Shown here: positions 12,084 through 20,172 of the stretch, piece after piece | How positions within the stretch are numbered: the first letter of the stretch is position 1 | Layout: every line of letters begins with the position of its first letter | Virus record (IMG/VR): IMGVR_UViG_3300044612_000348 | Coordinates: 1 to 24,102 of that record | Origin: a virus | Reading direction: 5' to 3' (one strand) | Length of the DNA: 24,102 nucleotides | Translations under genes and position numbers: made by a program | The notes under the pieces: generated by a model | The model's database searches: none | What the model was told of the DNA's origin: nothing | What the model saw: only the letters and a program-made list of their open reading frames with translations

Positions 12084-12754
12084 TGGCAGAGACACTCTAT
12101 CAAAAGCGCACAAAGGTGCGCAGGATGTCAGACATTGAACGTCTTGCGCAGCAGTATTCAAAAAGTATTGCGTCGATGACTGGCGAATATGAAAAGAGTT
12201 ATGCCGATTACCAAAAGATGGTTGCCGAGCAAATGGCACCGTATGAATTCGAGGTGAAACGGTATCAGACTGAACTGATGCCAAACTATGAATCGCAGGT
12301 ATCGGCTTATAGGCAAAGACTTACCGACTATCAGACAAAACTGGCTGATATACAAAAGCGTCCATACGATTACATTTCACCAGCGCCGCGCAGTGAAACG
12401 ACTGAGAGTTTCGGCGACGATTGGCGAAGAAACTTTTCTGGCTACTTTCCCCAATTTCAAAAACGATTAAAGCCAATTGATTTGATCAATATGGGATATG
12501 AGGTATCGCAAAATCAATATGGTGGTTTTGGCGAAATAAGAAAAAGAAGAACCCTAGAAAAGTTTACAGAGGCAGCGCCTTCTGCCCCATCTGTTCCGCA
12601 AAAACCAGAAATAGCTGCGTTTGATCAGTCTAAATTTCAGGCTTCAAGAGAAGAAACGCAGAAAACATTTCAACGTGAAGTCAGCGAGCGCAAGGCTGCA
12701 CGCTTGGGCGCTGTCAGCCGACGCGCAACCCGACCAATGCTACAGGAGACTTGA
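12083..12754 (+). CDS. Tyr/Gln-rich coiled-coil protein, unknown function
   Basis: This 223-residue protein starts at an ATG sharing a base with the previous stop (TAATG). The first 100 residues form a helix rich in Tyr, Gln, Lys and Met (SYADYQKMVAEQ, YQTELMPNYESQ, YRQRLTDYQTKLAD). The centre is aromatic and Gly-rich, and the end is basic with Ala/Pro stretches. The DNA is visibly richer in A and T than the neighbouring genes. No family recognised. It is likely a structural or accessory morphogenesis protein that varies between relatives. Confidence 0.65.
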   Translation: MAETLYQKRTKVRRMSDIERLAQQYSKSIASMTGEYEKSYADYQKMVAEQMAPYEFEVKRYQTELMPNYESQVSAYRQRLTDYQTKLADIQKRPYDYISPAPRSETTESFGDDWRRNFSGYFPQFQKRLKPIDLINMGYEVSQNQYGGFGEIRKRRTLEKFTEAAPSAPSVPQKPEIAAFDQSKFQASREETQKTFQREVSERKAARLGAVSRRATRPMLQET

Positions 12755-12756
12755 TC

Positions 12757-12927
12757 ATGCCAGGCAATTACGACAAAGAAGACAAGATGAAGAGCAAGGT
12801 TTCCAAGGTCATGCGCGAGTACAAGGCAGGCAAGCTGAAATCTTCCAGCGGTGACAAGGTCAAGTCACGCGACCAGGCTGTTGCGATTGCGATGTCCGAG
12901 GCCGGTATGGCCAAGAAAGGTAAGTGA
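12757..12927 (+). CDS. DUF6496-like small basic protein
   Basis: This 56-residue protein is short but recognisable. It has a Lys-rich start, then VMREYKAGKLKSSSGDKVKS followed by RDQAVAIAMSEAG, the pattern of the DUF6496 family found in many phages. AGGAG lies before the ATG at 12757. The TGA overlaps the next start (TGATG). The family function is unknown; the basic REYK..KLKSSSG core suggests nucleic-acid contact. Confidence 0.82.
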   Translation: MPGNYDKEDKMKSKVSKVMREYKAGKLKSSSGDKVKSRDQAVAIAMSEAGMAKKGK

Positions 12928-13085
12928 TGAAAGAGGTATGGGATAAGCCAAGGCCGAAGGATTTAGGCAAGCCGCAAAAGCTATCCGAGTCGGAGAAGCG
13001 CAGCGCGATGCGTCGAGCTCAGAAAGCAGGCCGACCCTATCCCAACCTGATCGACAACATGATCGCAGCGAAAGGCAGCAAATGA
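12927..13085 (+). CDS. 52-residue basic protein, unknown function
   Basis: The frame begins at the ATG overlapping the previous stop and ends at TGA 13083-13085, which overlaps the next start as ATGA. The product is basic and Pro/Lys-rich at the start, with an EKRSAMRRAQKAGRPYPNL segment in the middle. The KAGRPYPNLIDN pattern resembles small phage proteins near portal genes, but I cannot name the family. Perfect stop/start chaining on both sides is the main support. Confidence 0.65.
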   Translation: MKEVWDKPRPKDLGKPQKLSESEKRSAMRRAQKAGRPYPNLIDNMIAAKGSK

Positions 13086-13267
13086 AAATCGAAATTTGCA
13101 TTGAGGATGAGAGCGAAGAGGAGGGGAAGGTCGAGCTGTCGAAGCTGCCACCGGCTTTGCGCAAAAAGGTTGCGAAGTACATGTCCACCAAGAAGCCAGA
13201 GAAGCCAATGCGCGGCCTGAAAGAAATGATGGACGAGGCTGAACTCGAAAACGAAGAGGAAGATTAA
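13082..13267 (+). CDS. 61-residue acidic protein before the portal
   Basis: This protein has an acidic patch near the start (EDESEEEGKVE), a central KLPPALRKKVAKYM helix and an acidic tail (EAELENEEED). It follows two basic proteins in the same coupled chain and ends two bases before the portal start codon. Charge opposite to its neighbours hints that they may interact. There is no family match I can make. Confidence 0.6.
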   Translation: MKIEICIEDESEEEGKVELSKLPPALRKKVAKYMSTKKPEKPMRGLKEMMDEAELENEEED

Positions 13268-13269
13268 TC

Positions 13270-14868
13270 ATGGCTTACAAAGAGCCGCTGGGCGGCATGA
13301 GGTTAAAGCCTGAAGAAATTATCAAGCGGCAGGCTGCAGCTCAGACCAAAAAGGATGAGTTTCAGCAGCTGTACCAGGATGCCTACGAGTTTGCCTTGCC
13401 ACAGCGACAGCTCTATGGCGTTTGGGAAGGTGGCGCGACCGGCAGCAAGAAGATGGCGCGGGTGTTTGACTCGACTGCTATCAACTCGACCCAGCGCTTT
13501 GCCAACCGGCTGCAGTCTGTGGTGTTCCCACCACAACGCAAATGGTGCAGGCTGGAACCTGGCCCGTCGATTCCGACAGAGCGCCGCCAACAGCTGCAGG
13601 CAGTGCTGGATGTCTACAGCGACCAGATGTTTGCTGTACTGAAGCAATCCAACTTTGACATCGCTATCGGTGAATTCCTGCTGGATCTGGCAGTCGGCAC
13701 GGCTTGCATGATGGTGCAGCCGGGTGACGATGTTGCCCCGATTAACTTTGTGCCTGTGCCGCTGTTTCTGGTCAGCTACGAAGAAGGCGCGAACGGTCAA
13801 GTAGATAACGTCTACCGCCGGATGCGCATGAAGGCTGAGTCGATCCAGCGCCAGTGGCCAGACGCGAAGATACCGGACACGCTGCAGCGCTTAATTGAAC
13901 AGAAGCCGACCGACGATGTTGAGCTACTTGAGGCGACGATCTTTGATGCCAAGCGCGGTGATTACTGTTACCACGTTATCTGGAAGGAAGGCAAAGACGA
14001 GCTAGTCTATCGCCGTCGCAAGACTTCACCTTGGGTGATCTCGCGGTACATGAAGGTCGCAGGCGAGATCTATGGCCGCGGCCCGTTGATGACTGCGCTG
14101 CCAGACATCAAGACGCTGAACAAAACCAAGGAGCTGCTGCTAAAGAATGCCTCACTGGCGGTCGCTGGTGTGTACACAGCGGCTGATGACGGCGTGCTGA
14201 ATCCGAACACGGTCAAGCTGGTGCCTGGTGCGATTATTCCTGTGGCTCGCAATGGTGGCCCACAAGGCCCAGCACTGCAGGCGCTGCCCCGCTCGGGTGA
14301 CTTCAACGTGTCGCAGCTGGTGATCAACGACCTGGTGGCTAACATCAAGCGCATTTTGCTAGATGAATCGCTGCCGCCGGACAACATGTCGGCACGGTCG
14401 GCCACCGAGATTGTCGAGCGCATGAAGGAACTCGCGCAGAATCTAGGCTCGGCATTTGGTCGCCTGATCAACGAGACAATGATCCCGCTGGTGGCCAAGA
14501 TCCTCGAGGTGATGGACGAGCGCGGCTTGATCGACATGCCTCTGCGCATCAACGGCCTCGAGGCCAAGGTCGTGCCGGTGGCACCGCTGGCCATGGCGCA
14601 GAACATGGAAGAGGTCAACGCCATCATCCAGTACACTCAGCTGATGCAAGGCTTTGGCACCGATGGCGCACTGGCAATCAAGACTGATGCTGTGGTCGAT
14701 TACATTGGCGACAAGCTGGGCGTGCCAGCTGCTGTGCGCAATACGGCAGCAGAGCGTGCGGTACTGATGGAAACCATGCAACAGCAACAGCAAGAGGCTG
14801 CAATGGCGCAGGCAATGGCCATGCAGGCACAAGCTGGGGCGATGCCTGCCGCTGAAGGTATGGCCTAA
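13270..14868 (+). CDS. Portal (head-to-tail connecting protein)
   Basis: This 532-residue protein matches the podovirus head-to-tail connector family, which forms the dodecameric ring through which DNA enters and leaves. Family hallmarks are the N-terminal YQDAYEFALPQR segment, the DSTAINSTQRFANRLQSVVFPP stretch, the later VISRYMKVAGEIYGRGPLMTALPDI segment and the DESLPPDNMSARSATEIVERM helix near 370-390. The C-terminal tail (about 495-532) is rich in Gln, Met and Ala and may be disordered. GAGGAAG lies upstream of the ATG. Placed between terminase and scaffold, as expected. Full length for the family. Confidence 0.94.
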   Translation: MAYKEPLGGMRLKPEEIIKRQAAAQTKKDEFQQLYQDAYEFALPQRQLYGVWEGGATGSKKMARVFDSTAINSTQRFANRLQSVVFPPQRKWCRLEPGPSIPTERRQQLQAVLDVYSDQMFAVLKQSNFDIAIGEFLLDLAVGTACMMVQPGDDVAPINFVPVPLFLVSYEEGANGQVDNVYRRMRMKAESIQRQWPDAKIPDTLQRLIEQKPTDDVELLEATIFDAKRGDYCYHVIWKEGKDELVYRRRKTSPWVISRYMKVAGEIYGRGPLMTALPDIKTLNKTKELLLKNASLAVAGVYTAADDGVLNPNTVKLVPGAIIPVARNGGPQGPALQALPRSGDFNVSQLVINDLVANIKRILLDESLPPDNMSARSATEIVERMKELAQNLGSAFGRLINETMIPLVAKILEVMDERGLIDMPLRINGLEAKVVPVAPLAMAQNMEEVNAIIQYTQLMQGFGTDGALAIKTDAVVDYIGDKLGVPAAVRNTAAERAVLMETMQQQQQEAAMAQAMAMQAQAGAMPAAEGMA

Positions 14869-15125
14869 TGTCGTGGGATGAGCTCGATGCAATAACGGCT
14901 GACATACGGCCAGCAGAACAGCAGCGGGAAGACTTAGCTAGGCTTTGCCTGCGGGTGTTTGCCACCGAGGACGGCCAAAAGCTGCTGGCTTGGCTGCGTC
15001 AAATGTATGTGGATGTGCCTGTCGCCGTGCCAGGCACCGACCCATCGCACGCATTCTTTGCTGAAGGGCAGAGGACTGTCGTGCGAGAACTCATAGCACG
15101 GATCCATCAAGCGAGGAATTTATGA
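14868..15125 (+). CDS. Bbp19-like small structural-region protein
   Basis: This 85-residue protein lies between portal and scaffold, where BPP-1-like phages encode Bbp19. The LARLCLRVFATEDGQKLLAWL segment followed by a PGTDPSHAFFAEGQRTVVREL helix fits that family as I recall it. It is mostly helical and soluble. Its start overlaps the portal stop by one base (TAATG), and its end overlaps the scaffold start by 4 bases. It presumably takes part in head assembly, but its exact role is unknown. Confidence 0.7.
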   Translation: MSWDELDAITADIRPAEQQREDLARLCLRVFATEDGQKLLAWLRQMYVDVPVAVPGTDPSHAFFAEGQRTVVRELIARIHQARNL

Positions 15126-15907
15126 CAGACACAACTTCTGTCGAGCCCGGTCAATCCGGCCTACTCGACAGCGTTACAGTCGAAGACCCAAACGCACCAG
15201 CACAAGCCACCCAGGCAGTCGATATTGATCACCGGCCACCTGACCCCACCAAAGCGCCAGCAGAAGATCCGCTGGAGCGGCCAGACTACTGGCCTGAGAA
15301 CTTCTGGAACAAAGACAGCAACGAGCCCGACCTGGAGGGTATTGCCAAGTCATGGCGCGACCTGAGAGCCAAGATCAGCAAGGGTGCTCACAATGCCCCG
15401 GCTGATGGCAAGTACGACCTTTCCTCTTTTGGCGGCGAGGACTCTGCTGACAACCCGATGGCAGCGACACTTGCTGGTTGGGCAAAAGAGAACGGACTAT
15501 CCCAAGCACAGTTTGATGACCTGGCAACATCGTTGCGTAGCCAGGCGCAAGAGATGATGGCTGGCGAGATGGTCGATCCTGCCGAGGAAATGAAGAAGCT
15601 CGGCCCGAATGCCGGTGCCGTGGTCAACGGCATGGTTGATTGGGCTCGCGGCCTGGTCAGCAAGGGCGTTTGGAGCAAGGACGATTTCGAGGAATTCAAG
15701 ATTATGGGCGGCACTGCCCGTGGCTTGAATGCCTTGATGAAGATCCGCGAGGCATACGAAGGACGCATCCCGATTGAGTCAGCGCCGCTCGAGGGAGCGC
15801 CCAGCGAGGCAGAGCTTTATGCAATGGTGGCCGATCCCAAATACAATAGCGACCCAGCCTACCGGCAGAAGGTCGAGCGCATGTTTCGCACCTATGTAAA
15901 AGAGTAA
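15122..15907 (+). CDS. Capsid scaffolding protein
   Basis: This 261-residue protein has the character of a scaffold. It has an acidic, Pro/Ala-rich disordered N-terminus (about residues 1-70) and the WPENFWNKDSNEPDLEGI-type segment seen in podovirus scaffolds. The rest is helical and Glu/Ala-rich, with a basic-tipped C-terminal helix (DPAYRQKVERMFRTYVKE) that would contact the capsid. It directly precedes the capsid gene, as in related phages. It would line the prohead and leave before or during packaging. A strong terminator follows 19 bases after its stop. Confidence 0.82.
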   Translation: MTDTTSVEPGQSGLLDSVTVEDPNAPAQATQAVDIDHRPPDPTKAPAEDPLERPDYWPENFWNKDSNEPDLEGIAKSWRDLRAKISKGAHNAPADGKYDLSSFGGEDSADNPMAATLAGWAKENGLSQAQFDDLATSLRSQAQEMMAGEMVDPAEEMKKLGPNAGAVVNGMVDWARGLVSKGVWSKDDFEEFKIMGGTARGLNALMKIREAYEGRIPIESAPLEGAPSEAELYAMVADPKYNSDPAYRQKVERMFRTYVKE

Positions 15908-15926
15908 CCTTGCAGCCGCGACTTTG

Positions 15927-15953
15927 CCCCAGTCTGTGTGCTGGGGTTTTTTT
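15927..15953 (+). terminator. Rho-independent terminator after the scaffold gene
   Basis: CCCCAG at 15927-15932 pairs perfectly with CTGGGG at 15941-15946 around an 8-base loop, followed by seven T residues. This is the clearest terminator in the window. It separates the packaging/portal/scaffold transcript from the capsid gene. Confidence 0.88.
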
Positions 15954-15954
15954 A

Positions 15955-15975
15955 TTGCTTTTTTCCAAAAAGCAA
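15955..15975. repeat. AT-rich perfect hairpin after the terminator
   Basis: TTGCTTTTT at 15955-15963 pairs with AAAAAGCAA at 15967-15975 across a 3-base loop. It follows the terminator T-run directly and overlaps the candidate capsid promoter region. It may be a second pausing element, an RNase III-type site, or part of a promoter. Confidence 0.6.
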
Positions 15976-15982
15976 ATACAAT
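15955..15982 (+). promoter_or_regulatory. Weak candidate promoter for the capsid gene
   Basis: TACAAT at 15977-15982 (one mismatch to TATAAT) lies 16 bases after TTGCTT at 15955-15960 (three matches to the -35 consensus). Its place just after a strong terminator and before the capsid leader makes a promoter likely here. A phage-modified or phage-encoded polymerase site cannot be excluded. Confidence 0.35.
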
Positions 15983-16123
15983 TGTGGTAAGGCCCACCGG
16001 TTTACCGACCCTGACTCATGGCGAGATGCCATCGACCGGCTGACGTAATCAGCAAGCAAAGGCCCGGATTCCCGGCTCACCGACGCGCAAAACCCTGACT
16101 AATCAACCGAACGAGGTTATCAA
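15983..16123 (+). promoter_or_regulatory. Long structured capsid mRNA leader
   Basis: About 140 bases lie between the candidate promoter and the capsid ATG. CCGGT (15997-16001) pairs with ACCGG (16035-16039), enclosing ATGGC (16018-16022) paired with GCCAT (16028-16032). CCGG-ATTC-CCGG forms another small hairpin in the second half. A direct repeat CCCTGACT-x-AT occurs at 16009-16019 and 16093-16103, each after an ACCGAC. A 26-codon frame (16018-16098) has no ribosome site. It may stabilise or regulate the capsid message. Confidence 0.45.
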
Positions 16124-16978
16124 ATGGCTATCTCTCTGAGCAATGCCTTTGTGACACTGTTTGATGCCGAGGTCAAGCAAGCCTATCAAGGCAAGGCTAT
16201 GCTTGTGGGCGCAGTGCGCCAGCGTCGTGGTGTCGAAGGCTCTGTTGTTAAATTCCCGAAAGTCGGTCGCGGCGTAGCTACTGCTCGCGTCACCCAGACC
16301 GATGTCACGCCGATGAATGTCGGCTTCTCGACCGTTACCTGCACGCTGTCCGATTGGAATGCTGCTGAGTATTCGGATGTGTTCTCGCAGGCAAAGGTCA
16401 ACTTTGACGAGCGCTCTGAGCTCGCCCAGGTTGTCGGCGCTGCGATTGGCCGTCGCCAGGATCAGCTGATTCTGGACGCACTGTCTGCCGCTTCCGGCAC
16501 TGGCACCGTGGCAAACTCAATTGGTGGTGCAAACACCAACATGAACATTGCCAAGCTGCGCGAAGCTGCGAAGATCCTGAACACCAAGAACGTGCCGTCG
16601 GATGGTCGCCACATCATCATCCACGCCAACAGCTTGGCATCGATGCTCGAGCAGACTTCGGTCACCAGCTCGGACTTCAACACTGTCAAAGCGCTGGTAC
16701 AGGGCGAGATCAATTCGTTCCTGGGCTTCACGTTCCATGTGCTGGGTGACCGCACTGAAGGCGGCCTGCCAATCGACGGTTCCTCGGATCGCACGCTGTA
16801 CGCTTTCCACAAGGACGCTATCGGTTACGCAGAAGGCATCGCGCCCAAGACCGAGATCAACTACATCCCTGAGAAGACCAGCTGGCTGGTCAACGCACTA
16901 TTCTCAGCGGGTTCGGTTGCTATCGACTCCGAGGGTATTGTTAAAATCACTGCACGCGACACTGCGGCTGCAGCTTAA
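16124..16978 (+). CDS. Major capsid protein
   Basis: This 284-residue protein matches BPP-1-like major capsid proteins, which are HK97-fold shells. Conserved stretches include the N-terminal VKQAYQG segment, VATARVTQTDVTPMNV (about 52-67), TCTLSDWNAAEYSDVF and VVGAAIGRRQDQLILDAL (about 103-120). A HIIIHANSLASML and a FHKDAIGYAEG segment fit the later part of the fold. GAGG lies about 8 bases before the ATG. It is flanked by terminators together with the small head protein that follows, and so forms its own expression unit. Full length, with no obvious cleaved leader domain. Confidence 0.92.
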   Translation: MAISLSNAFVTLFDAEVKQAYQGKAMLVGAVRQRRGVEGSVVKFPKVGRGVATARVTQTDVTPMNVGFSTVTCTLSDWNAAEYSDVFSQAKVNFDERSELAQVVGAAIGRRQDQLILDALSAASGTGTVANSIGGANTNMNIAKLREAAKILNTKNVPSDGRHIIIHANSLASMLEQTSVTSSDFNTVKALVQGEINSFLGFTFHVLGDRTEGGLPIDGSSDRTLYAFHKDAIGYAEGIAPKTEINYIPEKTSWLVNALFSAGSVAIDSEGIVKITARDTAAAA

Positions 16979-16993
16979 TAGGAGGGCAAAGTC

Positions 16994-17272
16994 ATGGCTT
17001 ATGATGCAGCTGGCTTTACAGCCTACAGCGCCTCCAAGCGAGGCAACGCCCCGTCGATGTACGGTTACAAAACGACCGATGCAATCGCGGATGTCAACAC
17101 CAGCGGCTATTTCAACTCGCTGGCCAACACGCTCGAAGTGGGCGATGTTATCCACTGCGTGACTTCGACCGGCTCGACCGCCGTTGTCACCTTGGTGTAT
17201 GTCGTATCTAATGCGAGCGGTGTAGTGGATGTAACCGACGGCACCACGCTGTCGGCTACTGACGGCGACTAA
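16994..17272 (+). CDS. Small head-associated protein, possible decoration protein
   Basis: This 92-residue protein follows the capsid gene with a strong GGAGG site. It has the pattern DAIADVNTSGYFN (about 28-40) then LEVGDVIHC and a beta-rich VVTLVYVVSNASGVVDVT end, which I recall from proteins encoded beside phage capsids. The fold is probably a small beta barrel. It shares the capsid transcript and would be made in large amounts, so a cement or decoration role is likely. BPP-1 encodes its cement protein at the same place. I cannot confirm homology to that protein. Confidence 0.7.
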   Translation: MAYDAAGFTAYSASKRGNAPSMYGYKTTDAIADVNTSGYFNSLANTLEVGDVIHCVTSTGSTAVVTLVYVVSNASGVVDVTDGTTLSATDGD

Positions 17273-17291
17273 ATAGTCACCATGTAGTGTC

Positions 17292-17326
17292 AAGGGCTGG
17301 TTTCTGCGAGAGGCCAGCCCTTTCTT
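17292..17326 (+). terminator. Rho-independent terminator after the capsid pair
   Basis: AAGGGCTGG at 17292-17300 pairs perfectly with CCAGCCCTT at 17314-17322 around a 13-base loop, running into TTTCTT. With the terminator at 15927 it isolates the capsid and small head genes. The tail genes start 17 bases later, so they need read-through or a promoter I could not see. Confidence 0.82.
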
Positions 17327-17342
17327 ACATTAAGAGGTTGCA

Positions 17343-17957
17343 ATGGCAGCAGGCGACACAGGTGTATCAATTTGCTCTGACGCGCTGATTCTGCTGGGCG
17401 CGAAGGCAATCTCATCTTTTAACGATGGTACTGACGAAAGCTCTACTTGCGACCGTCTATACCCAGACATCCGAGATTCGACCCTGATGATGCATCCCTG
17501 GTCGTTCTCCATGAAGAAGATCCAGCTGGCGCGGTTAGTGACAACACCAACCAGCTTTTGGAAATACGAGTATCTGTTACCTGGTGACCGGCTGGGCAAT
17601 CCGCATGCTGTGCGCGATTCTGCTGCGGTTGGCGGGTATCTCAGCGTCGATTGGGAAATCCAGGGCGACAAGCTGCTAACCAATCTGGAATCGGTCTACA
17701 TCGATTATCAGTACCAGACACCAGAATATGCAATGCCGCAATACTTTGTGCAGTTGCTGAAGTACATGATTGCTTGGCACATTGCAGAGCCGATTACCGA
17801 GCAAGGTGAAAAGACACTGCGCTGGCGGCAGATCGCTGTCGGCGATCCAGCTGAGAATGGGCGCGGTGGTTACTTCCGGCAGGCTGCTGTGATTGATGGC
17901 AAGAATCAGCCAGTGCGCGTGATTGAAGATTACACGCTGACTGCGGTGAGGAACTAA
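17343..17957 (+). CDS. Tail tubular protein A (gatekeeper/adaptor)
   Basis: This 204-residue protein matches T7 gp11-like tail tubular protein A, which joins the portal to the nozzle. The N-terminal helix SICSDALILLGAKAISSF is the family signature. It is followed by a YPDIRDSTLMMHPWSFSMKK segment and a later LLKYMIAWHIAEPIT helix with EKTLRWRQIA. The length is near that of the T7 protein. AAGAGG lies before the ATG, and the stop overlaps the next start (TAATG). Assignment is strong from sequence and order. Confidence 0.9.
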   Translation: MAAGDTGVSICSDALILLGAKAISSFNDGTDESSTCDRLYPDIRDSTLMMHPWSFSMKKIQLARLVTTPTSFWKYEYLLPGDRLGNPHAVRDSAAVGGYLSVDWEIQGDKLLTNLESVYIDYQYQTPEYAMPQYFVQLLKYMIAWHIAEPITEQGEKTLRWRQIAVGDPAENGRGGYFRQAAVIDGKNQPVRVIEDYTLTAVRN

Positions 17958-20170
17958 TGGCACGTTTCGTTGACTTTACAACGAACTTCTCGACGGGCGA
18001 GCTCGACCCGTTACTGCGTGCGCGTGTCGATCTGCAGCAGTATGGCAATGCGCTGGCCAAGGCAACGAATGTCCTGATCCAACCGCAAGGTGGCCTGCGC
18101 CGCCGCCCAGGCTTAAAGCATATCCTTGAGCTGCCCAATACCAGCACTGAGTCTGCAGGCAATGGCGTGCGCTTGGTGCCGTTCCAGTTCTCGGTTGATG
18201 ATTCCTACATGCTGTGCTTCACGCACAACCGCATGTATGTCATCAAGAATGGAACCGTCCAGGCTAACATCAATGGCAGCGGAAACAACTACCTGACCAC
18301 CAGCATTGGCAGCAGCATCGTTGACGACATGTGCTGGACGCAATCTGCTGACACGCTGATTGTGGTGCATCCCGACCTGCAGCCGGTGCAGATCCAGCGC
18401 ACTAGCGACACAGCCTGGACGGCTACCACGATTACCTTTGACAGTGTGCCGAAGTATGCGTTCAACATTGACTTTCATACGAACAACTCAGAAACGCTGA
18501 CACCATCAGCCGTTAGCGGAAACATTACGCTGACAACGACCAGCTCAAAGCATGACACTGGCACAGCGCAGGCTGGCACAAGTACGACTATCACTCTGAA
18601 ATCATCATCAAGTTCTGTTAATGATTATTTCAATGGTTTGTACATCACCATTACTGGCGGCACAGGTTCAGGTCAAATCCGCATCATTGAGGATTATGTT
18701 GGATCAACTAAGGTGGTTACAGTTGATCGTGCCTGGACAACGACACCGGACAGCACTAGCACATACAGCATCACAAGTTTTACAACAGAGTCGGTCAACC
18801 AATACATCAATGCCAGCCCACAGGGCAGGGCAAGAATTACTAGGTATGTATCGGCAACGGTGGTTGAAGCGGTTACCGAATACCCATTCTTTAGCAGCTC
18901 TGCGATAGATGCTGGCCGGTGGGAGCTTGAGCATGGTTACGAGGATGTCTGGTCGAGCACCAAAGGCTGGCCACGGTCGGTAACTTTCCACGAGGGTCGG
19001 TTGTACTTTGGCGGCAGTAAGTCGCGGCCATCGACTGTGTGGGGCAGCAAGATCGGGCTATTCTTTGACTTTGTGCCATTTGAGTCTTTGGACGATGATG
19101 CGGTCGAGGCGACGCTAGACACCAACGAGCTGAACGTCATCACCGACATTATTAGCTCAAGAGACTTCCAGGTCTTTACCACTGGTGGTGAGTTCTATGT
19201 GCCGCAGCAGGGTACTGATCCGATCACGCCGCTGACTTTCACGTTTAAGAACGTCAGCCGAAATGGGATTAAGCCTGGCACTCGGGTGCAATCGGTGGAG
19301 TCTGGCTCGGTCTACATCCAGCGCCAGGGCAAGTCACTTAATGAGTTTTTGTTTAGCGACACCCAGCTGACCTACATCACCCAGCGGATCTCGCTGCTGT
19401 CTGGCCACCTGCTAAAGGGGCCGCAGCGCATTGGCTTGCGTCGGGCATCTAGTACAGAAGAAGCCGATCTGTTGCTAATGACCAACACTACCGACGGCAG
19501 CATGGCAGTCTTTTCCATCATGCGCAGCCAGCAGATTACGTCGCCGTCTGAGTACACCACCGACGGTGAGTTTATCGACGTTGGCGTGGACATCACGCAG
19601 ATCTATGTAGTCACCAAGCGCGTATTCAATGGCACAACCAGGTACTTCATTGAGCGCTTCCAGGATGATCTGTATACCGACTGCGCATTCATTGGCGGCG
19701 CTGCAGCCAGCGCATCTAGTCTGCCGCATGTCGGTAAGGCGCTTAATGTCATCACTGATGGCGTGCCGCAGAGTAACGAGACTGTCAGCGGTGGCGGCTC
19801 GGTGACGTTTGACCGCGCATCGACCACTAGCTATGAGGTTGGACTGCCTATTACTGTGTATGCCAAGACAATGCCCGTTGAGATTAAACTGCAGACCGGC
19901 AGCCGGGTATCGTTTAAGAAACGCATCGTTGAGATCAGCGCGGTGCTAGAAGAGACACAGAACCTAGTAATCAATAATCAGCCGGTGGCATTCAGGTTGC
20001 TGGACAATCCGCTGCTGGATGATCCAGAGCCGATCTATACCGGCATCAAGCGGGTCAATGGTGTGCTGGGTTACAGCCGCGAGCAGTCGATTGAGGTGTC
20101 GCAGAATCTGCCGCTGAAAATGAATCTACTCGGCCTTGACTATCGCGTGGCCGTTTACTCGGGAACATAG
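17957..20170 (+). CDS. Tail tubular protein B (nozzle)
   Basis: This 737-residue protein is the nozzle of the short tail. The N-terminus has the family signature NFSTGELDPLLRARVDLQQY (residues 10-29), then QPQGGLRRRPG (about 43-53). A later segment reads YGNALAKATN-like helices and beta-rich modules. A Ser/Thr-rich insert near residues 175-275 (TGGTGSGQIRIIEDY) looks like a surface beta domain. The length is close to that of T7 gp12. It is coupled to tail tube A. It would bind fibres at its tip, but none are in this window. Confidence 0.9.
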   Translation: MARFVDFTTNFSTGELDPLLRARVDLQQYGNALAKATNVLIQPQGGLRRRPGLKHILELPNTSTESAGNGVRLVPFQFSVDDSYMLCFTHNRMYVIKNGTVQANINGSGNNYLTTSIGSSIVDDMCWTQSADTLIVVHPDLQPVQIQRTSDTAWTATTITFDSVPKYAFNIDFHTNNSETLTPSAVSGNITLTTTSSKHDTGTAQAGTSTTITLKSSSSSVNDYFNGLYITITGGTGSGQIRIIEDYVGSTKVVTVDRAWTTTPDSTSTYSITSFTTESVNQYINASPQGRARITRYVSATVVEAVTEYPFFSSSAIDAGRWELEHGYEDVWSSTKGWPRSVTFHEGRLYFGGSKSRPSTVWGSKIGLFFDFVPFESLDDDAVEATLDTNELNVITDIISSRDFQVFTTGGEFYVPQQGTDPITPLTFTFKNVSRNGIKPGTRVQSVESGSVYIQRQGKSLNEFLFSDTQLTYITQRISLLSGHLLKGPQRIGLRRASSTEEADLLLMTNTTDGSMAVFSIMRSQQITSPSEYTTDGEFIDVGVDITQIYVVTKRVFNGTTRYFIERFQDDLYTDCAFIGGAAASASSLPHVGKALNVITDGVPQSNETVSGGGSVTFDRASTTSYEVGLPITVYAKTMPVEIKLQTGSRVSFKKRIVEISAVLEETQNLVINNQPVAFRLLDNPLLDDPEPIYTGIKRVNGVLGYSREQSIEVSQNLPLKMNLLGLDYRVAVYSGT

Positions 20171-20172
20171 AC

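Noticed and set aside
13303-13800. Minus-strand open frame opposite the portal
   Set aside because: It is antisense to a strongly conserved portal gene, with no ribosome site or motif.
16018-16098. 26-codon leader peptide upstream of the capsid
   Set aside because: There is no ribosome site, and the ATG lies inside a hairpin stem; noted only as part of the leader.
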